Below are positions 12,730-13,814 of a DNA stretch of 13,814 nt, piece after piece. Positions within the stretch are counted from its first letter, which is position 1. Each line of letters starts with the position of its first letter. Both the position numbers and the translations under genes were made by a program. Below the pieces are notes generated by a model. That model was given only the letters and a program-made list of their open reading frames with translations, was not told the origin of the DNA and did no database searches. Source of the stretch: Bacteroidota bacterium. Lineage in GTDB: Bacteria > Bacteroidota > Bacteroidia > Flavobacteriales > Flavobacteriaceae. The stretch is from assembly GCA_021793535.1 (NCBI GenBank), contig JAJYSO010000017.1, positions 1-13,814 of the forward strand, written 5' to 3'.

Positions 12730-13814
12730 TTACTGTGGTGGAATGGAGTCGTTGAAATCGGTCTCCTCTCGTGGGATCCGCCATTTCCAAGCATTGTGAT
12801 CGTTAGGGCCATAAGTAATGGCCAAATTGGTTAAGAAATTACCGCCTTCATCCGGGCCTTTTCTTTCCACAGGGTCGCCCCAACGTTTGAGATCAAACCA
12901 ATCAAAACCTTCTGCCCACAGTTCAATGGCACGATACCTTTTGATTTCTTCAAACAGGGCATCTCCAGTTTTATTACAAGTATACTGCGGATCGCGTCCA
13001 GAGTCTCGGGTGAGTTCTTCAAGAAGATCCTGTGCTTTACTGTCGTTGTTTAAAAAATGTTCGGCTTCGGCTTCAATAAGGTATAATTCCGAGGAGCGAA
13101 TATGGTTTAAGAAGCCAGCACCAGGAAGCTCATTGGCCTTAAATTTGAATTGCATGTAGGCGAATATACCGGCATCGGATTGGATGTCTGGCCATTTTTC
13201 ACGAGCATAAGCCTCGAGTTCTGGACTGGCTTTTCCGTTATTGGTGTTGTAGGCCATTCCGTTTGGATCCAAAAATAAATCCCTACGGATGTCGGTATCG
13301 GGTAGACTCTCGTATAAAGGCTGGTACATGCGCTTCGGGTAGTTTCTTACGTTACTCCCTGAACCGTTGTACCCTACATAGCCGTGGAAGTACCAGAACC
13401 CGGTGGATTCATCTGGTGTACCATCATTAGCCCATAGCCATTCTTCATTGGGGTTGGCAAATCCATCATTGTACTCTTCAACACTCATCAGCGGATAACC
13501 TTCTCGGGCCAATGCAGCGTATTTTTTTGCCGTTTCATAATCCTCAACGGTAAGAGCTACTCGGGCTAAGATGGCTTGAGCCACATTGAGGTTAATCTCA
13601 TAGATTTGGCTTCTTTGAAAACCCGAATCCTCGAATAAGGAGATGGCTGTATGGAGGTCGTCGTATACTTGGTCCAACACTTTTTTAAATGAAGAAAGAG
13701 GGAGGTGATCCGAGTTGGGCTTTAGTCTTAATACAACGGCATCGGTATTGCCATCGTCCATGTCTTTCCACCGGTTTCCATAAAATTGGAGTAGTTGAAA
13801 ATAACTGTAGAGAT
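12730..13814 (-). CDS. SusD/RagB-family nutrient-binding outer-membrane protein, 5' end beyond window
   Basis: The visible 361 codons are the C-terminal two-thirds or so of the gene. The reading frame is open to the right edge (residues upstream of the first internal ATG read LYSYFQLLQFYGNRWKD), so that ATG at 13761 is not the start, and the signal peptide and lipid Cys lie outside. Family marks are 'VAQAILARVALTVEDYETAKKYA' (a TPR-like helix pair), 'NHIRSSELYLIEAEAEHF', 'AIELWAEGFDWFDLKRWGDP' and the C-terminal 'WRIPREETDFND'. SusD proteins cap a TonB-dependent SusC porin and deliver glycans, or peptides in the RagB branch, into the periplasm. A susC gene is expected upstream. A small hairpin, GAGCA/TGCTC (12707-12719), lies just after the stop, then the strong hairpin at 12615-12661. 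The substrate cannot be read from the sequence; the hydrolase genes downstream suggest peptides or other amides rather than sugars. Confidence 0.93.
   Translation of the reverse strand, partial: LYSYFQLLQFYGNRWKDMDDGNTDAVVLRLKPNSDHLPLSSFKKVLDQVYDDLHTAISLFEDSGFQRSQIYEINLNVAQAILARVALTVEDYETAKKYAALAREGYPLMSVEEYNDGFANPNEEWLWANDGTPDESTGFWYFHGYVGYNGSGSNVRNYPKRMYQPLYESLPDTDIRRDLFLDPNGMAYNTNNGKASPELEAYAREKWPDIQSDAGIFAYMQFKFKANELPGAGFLNHIRSSELYLIEAEAEHFLNNDSKAQDLLEELTRDSGRDPQYTCNKTGDALFEEIKRYRAIELWAEGFDWFDLKRWGDPVERKGPDEGGNFLTNLAITYGPNDHNAWKWRIPREETDFNDSIPPQ

Noticed and set aside
13761..13763. The ATG at 13761 as the start of the SusD-like gene
   Set aside because: The frame stays open upstream to the window edge with SusD-like sequence, and the visible part lacks a signal peptide. 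The real start is outside.

Overview
This window looks like Bacteroidota chromosome, most likely a marine-type member of Flavobacteriia. The evidence is a SusD/RagB-type outer-membrane lipoprotein, an eno-gltA gene pair of the kind seen in that class, A-rich leaders before start codons instead of clear Shine-Dalgarno sites, Bacteroidota-like -7 boxes (TAnnTTTG), and Bacteroidota-style lipoprotein and '...AQ' signal peptides. Every gene I can support is on the minus strand, so transcription runs from the right edge to the left. I see no mobile element, tRNA, rRNA or CRISPR array.

Layout in the direction of transcription. (1) The right edge (12730-13814) is the C-terminal part of a SusD/RagB-like nutrient-binding lipoprotein; a SusC/TonB-dependent partner would be expected just outside. 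A strong hairpin (12615-12661) follows it. (2) Region 8247-12570 holds four exported hydrolases with short gaps: an NylB-like S12 serine hydrolase lipoprotein, a second S12 beta-lactamase-fold hydrolase, an alpha/beta hydrolase (esterase/PHB-depolymerase-like) and a third S12 hydrolase. (3) Region 4418-8094 is a tight three-gene unit (gaps of 24 and 17 bases): a gamma-glutamyltransferase lipoprotein, a cytosolic Asp/Glu-type racemase and an exported P1/DmpA-type self-cleaving aminopeptidase. (4) Region 1525-4238 carries enolase and citrate synthase, with a good promoter before eno and a perfect 13-bp hairpin terminator after gltA. (5) At the left edge are an ECF sigma factor and a truncated DUF4142 lipoprotein.

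The notable part is the block from SusD to the P1 peptidase. SusD-type importers of the RagAB kind take up peptides. S12 hydrolases include D-amino-acid peptidases and omega-amide hydrolases. GGT cleaves gamma-glutamyl bonds, P1/DmpA enzymes cleave beta-amino-acid or D-amino-acid N-terminal peptide bonds, and the racemase interconverts L- and D-acidic amino acids. Together they suggest a 'peptide utilisation locus' for non-standard amide bonds (gamma-, beta- or D-linked, such as wall-peptide fragments, poly-gamma-glutamate or gamma-glutamyl peptides) built like a polysaccharide utilisation locus. That is inference from gene content. Each family assignment is well supported, but the common substrate is not shown by the sequence.
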